A stretch of 7,918 nt of DNA from CAYMAZ01 sp964428185 (GTDB lineage Bacteria; Bacteroidota; Bacteroidia; Bacteroidales; DTU049). The first letter of the stretch is position 1. Each line of letters starts with the position of its first letter. Positions 6,386 to 7,918 of this stretch are shown here, in pieces. The notes under the pieces are model-generated. The model saw nothing but the letters and a program-made list of their open reading frames with translations, ran no database searches and was not told the DNA's origin. Location: positions 1 through 7,918 of the forward strand of contig CAYRXH010000104.1 of the NCBI GenBank assembly GCA_964428185.1, in the 5' to 3' direction. The position numbers and the translations under genes were made by a program.

Positions 6386-7051
6386 CTTCCAGAGTGTATC
6401 TTCAGCCGGCGGAAAGGCAGAAAAACGCATCATCTCCTTTATAACTGGATGCTTAAAAGCAATGCTGTGAGCATGCAAATGTATTGAGCCATCTTTGTTA
6501 CTCCTTGAACCACCATATTTCAGGTCACCTCTGATCACACAACCCACATCTGATAACTGAGCCCTTATCTGGTGATGCCTGCCGGTTAGCAGTTCTACTT
6601 CAAGCATCGAATACTTGTCAGTATCTGACAAATGTCTGTACCTCAGAACTGCCTTTCGTGCCTCTTGTTCTTTTTCATGACTCACATAAGATTTGTTCTG
6701 CTTTTCATTTTTTTTCAGAAAATGTATCAATTCGCCTTCATGATCCTGCGGTGCCCCTTCGGTGATTACCCTGTATATTTTTTTCACAAGACCTTCTCTG
6801 AACAAACCATTCATCCGTTCGAGTGCTTTAGAGGTCTTTGCAAACACCACTGTACCGCTGCACGGACGATCAAGCCTGTGAGTGAGACCAATAAAGACAT
6901 TTCCAGGTTTTGAAGCCGTCACTCTGATATATTCACGCAATTGCTCAAGCAATGGAAGATCGCCTGTTTTGTCACCCTGCACAAGCTGACCCGGCAACTT
7001 ATTAATTACCAGCAGATGATTGTCTTCATAAATGATTTGATCTTTAATCAA
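6269..7051 (-). CDS. RluA-type RNA pseudouridine synthase, extended C-terminus
   Basis: A 260-residue protein of the RluA family, which isomerises uridine to pseudouridine in rRNA or tRNA. The catalytic motif HRLDRPCSG is at 58-66 with Asp61 as the active-site residue, and the family motif GRHHQIRAQL starts at 157. There is no S4 domain, as in the short Bacteroidota members. The RNA target cannot be read from the sequence. The start is TTG (7049-7051), 5 nt after the panB stop. An in-frame stop at 7067-7069 and no ATG nearby exclude a longer ATG-initiated form, so translation is probably coupled to panB. The family core ends at about Phe224 (LWKLF); 36 more residues follow that show no family resemblance and are encoded antisense to the end of the MORN gene. 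This tail suggests loss of the original stop. Confidence 0.9.
   Translation of the reverse strand: MIKDQIIYEDNHLLVINKLPGQLVQGDKTGDLPLLEQLREYIRVTASKPGNVFIGLTHRLDRPCSGTVVFAKTSKALERMNGLFREGLVKKIYRVITEGAPQDHEGELIHFLKKNEKQNKSYVSHEKEQEARKAVLRYRHLSDTDKYSMLEVELLTGRHHQIRAQLSDVGCVIRGDLKYGGSRSNKDGSIHLHAHSIAFKHPVIKEMMRFSAFPPAEDTLWKLFTSRYPVCVDKTFVIAENKSGCVENFGINEIPRQSIK
6371..6393. terminator. Hairpin at the convergent gene junction
   Basis: TCTGGAAGT (6371-6379) pairs perfectly with ACTTCCAGA (6385-6393) around the loop AAATA. The helix can extend with GATA (6367-6370) and TATC (6397-6400) past a three-base bulge. It spans the stop codon of the rightward MORN gene and the end of the family core of the leftward pseudouridine synthase, as expected of a bidirectional terminator. 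No clear T-run follows on either strand, so termination activity is uncertain. Confidence 0.45.
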
Positions 7052-7056
7052 AGCAA

Positions 7057-7875
7057 TCAGTACTGTTCATTTTCGTTTGGAAAATCCTTTGATTTGACAT
7101 CATCAATATACTGTGAAACTGCCTTGAATATTTCAGCATCCAGATTGTGATAACGCCGGAGAAAACGAGGCGAAAACTCCTGGGTTACACCAAGCATATC
7201 ATGCAACACAAGCACCTGACCATCCACCCCAAGACCTGCACCAATTCCGATAGTTGGGATATTCACTGTTTTAGTCACCTGAGCAGCCAGTTTTGCAGGA
7301 ATCTTTTCAAGCACAATTGCAAAACAACCCGCCTGACTTAGCATTTTAGCATCATCCATCAGTTTATGTGCTTCCTGAATGTCAGTGGCCCGTACAACAT
7401 AGGTGCCGAATTTATTGATTGACTGTGGAGTCAGTCCAAGGTGCCCCATCACCGGAATTCCGGCTGATAATATTCTTTCAACTGATTCAAGAATCTCACG
7501 CCCACCCTCAATTTTAACAGCATTTGCAGAAGACTCTTTCATAATGCGGATGGCTGAATTCAGTGCTTCCTTTGAATTTCCCTGATAGGTGCCAAAGGGA
7601 AGATCAACAACAACAAGTGCTCTTGAAACAGCACGCATAACTGATGACGCATGATAAATCATCTGATCGAGAGTGATGGGAAGGGTTGTCTTGTGTCCGG
7701 CCATCACATTGGAAGCAGAATCACCCACAAGGATCACATCTATTCCGGCACGGTCGAGAATGCGTGCATAGGAATAATCATACGCTGTCAGCATTGATAT
7801 TTTCTCGCCCTTCAGCTTCATTGCCTGCAACACATGAGTGGTGATCTTTGTAAAAATATGGCTTTCTTTCATCAT
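7057..7875 (-). CDS. panB: 3-methyl-2-oxobutanoate hydroxymethyltransferase
   Basis: A 272-residue PanB, the enzyme that transfers a hydroxymethyl group from 5,10-methylenetetrahydrofolate to 3-methyl-2-oxobutanoate to make ketopantoate, the first committed step of pantothenate and CoA synthesis. It is cytoplasmic and metal-dependent. The signature segments are all present: TAYDYS (30-35), LVGDS with the metal ligand Asp52, VVVDLPFGTYQ with Asp91, AVKIEGG with Lys121 and Glu123, GHLGLTPQSIN (144-154), VLEKIP with the catalytic Glu190, and IGIGAG...DGQVLVLHDMLG. The length is normal and no key residue is missing. The start is a tandem ATG ATG at 7875/7872. A -7-like box lies 20 nt upstream. 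The pseudouridine synthase follows after 5 nt, so the two are co-transcribed, an arrangement I recall as frequent in Bacteroidota. Other pan genes are not in the window. Confidence 0.97.
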   Translation of the reverse strand: MMKESHIFTKITTHVLQAMKLKGEKISMLTAYDYSYARILDRAGIDVILVGDSASNVMAGHKTTLPITLDQMIYHASSVMRAVSRALVVVDLPFGTYQGNSKEALNSAIRIMKESSANAVKIEGGREILESVERILSAGIPVMGHLGLTPQSINKFGTYVVRATDIQEAHKLMDDAKMLSQAGCFAIVLEKIPAKLAAQVTKTVNIPTIGIGAGLGVDGQVLVLHDMLGVTQEFSPRFLRRYHNLDAEIFKAVSQYIDDVKSKDFPNENEQY

Positions 7876-7895
7876 TCTTTCATTTCAATGAACTG

Positions 7896-7903
7896 CAAAT
7901 TTC
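7896..7903 (-). promoter_or_regulatory. -7-like promoter element of panB
   Basis: The minus-strand octamer GAAATTTG matches TAnnTTTG at five of its six fixed positions and ends 20 nt before the ATG, nearly the same distance as the boxes of the two other promoters seen here (19 and 22 nt). A -33 element at the usual spacing would lie beyond the right edge. Confidence 0.35.
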
Positions 7904-7918
7904 GTAATTTTTTATGAA

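Overview
The window looks like chromosomal DNA from a member of the Bacteroidota. It is moderately AT-rich. The proteins are of Bacteroidota type: a LuxC-family acyl-CoA reductase, a stand-alone secreted TonB C-terminal-domain protein, and a PanB/RluA pair. Ribosome binding sites are weak or absent. Three starts are preceded, at a nearly constant 19-22 nt, by a box resembling the Bacteroidota -7 element TAnnTTTG. I found no tRNA, rRNA, CRISPR array, integrase or insertion sequence. The assignment is inferred from protein character, not from a marker gene.

Layout, left to right. (1) 22-1053 (+): acyl-CoA reductase; the frame is open to the left edge and the only start inside the window is TTG. 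(2) 1063-3563 (-): what looks like one long gene for a zinc-ribbon membrane protein, split by a one-base frameshift at a five-base homopolymer (2245-2249). The N-terminal part (2226-3563) has three zinc ribbons, a transmembrane helix and a ZU5-like beta domain. The C-terminal part (1063-2244) continues in another frame with two beta-rich domains. Adding one base gives an uninterrupted 833-residue protein. (3) 3564-3881: a divergent intergenic region with a recognisable promoter for each side, and an approximately 11/22-bp imperfect repeat with inverted arms just upstream of the rightward promoter. (4) 3882-4274 and 4283-6385 (+): a two-gene operon of a secreted TonB-CTD protein and a 700-residue membrane-anchored protein ending in MORN-type repeats. 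(5) 6269-7051 and 7057-7875 (-): an operon panB then an RluA-type pseudouridine synthase. The synthase starts at TTG 5 nt after the panB stop, and its last 36 codons run antisense into the MORN gene. A 9-bp hairpin sits exactly where the two convergent genes meet.

Two genes are metabolic or housekeeping (pantothenate synthesis, RNA pseudouridylation) and one is a fatty acyl reductase. The rest are envelope-associated proteins of unknown role. I do not see a convincing new multi-gene system. The items most worth a second look are the split 833-residue zinc-ribbon gene and its architecture, the repeat and inverted repeat before the TonB-CTD gene, and the overlapping 3' ends around 6269-6400.
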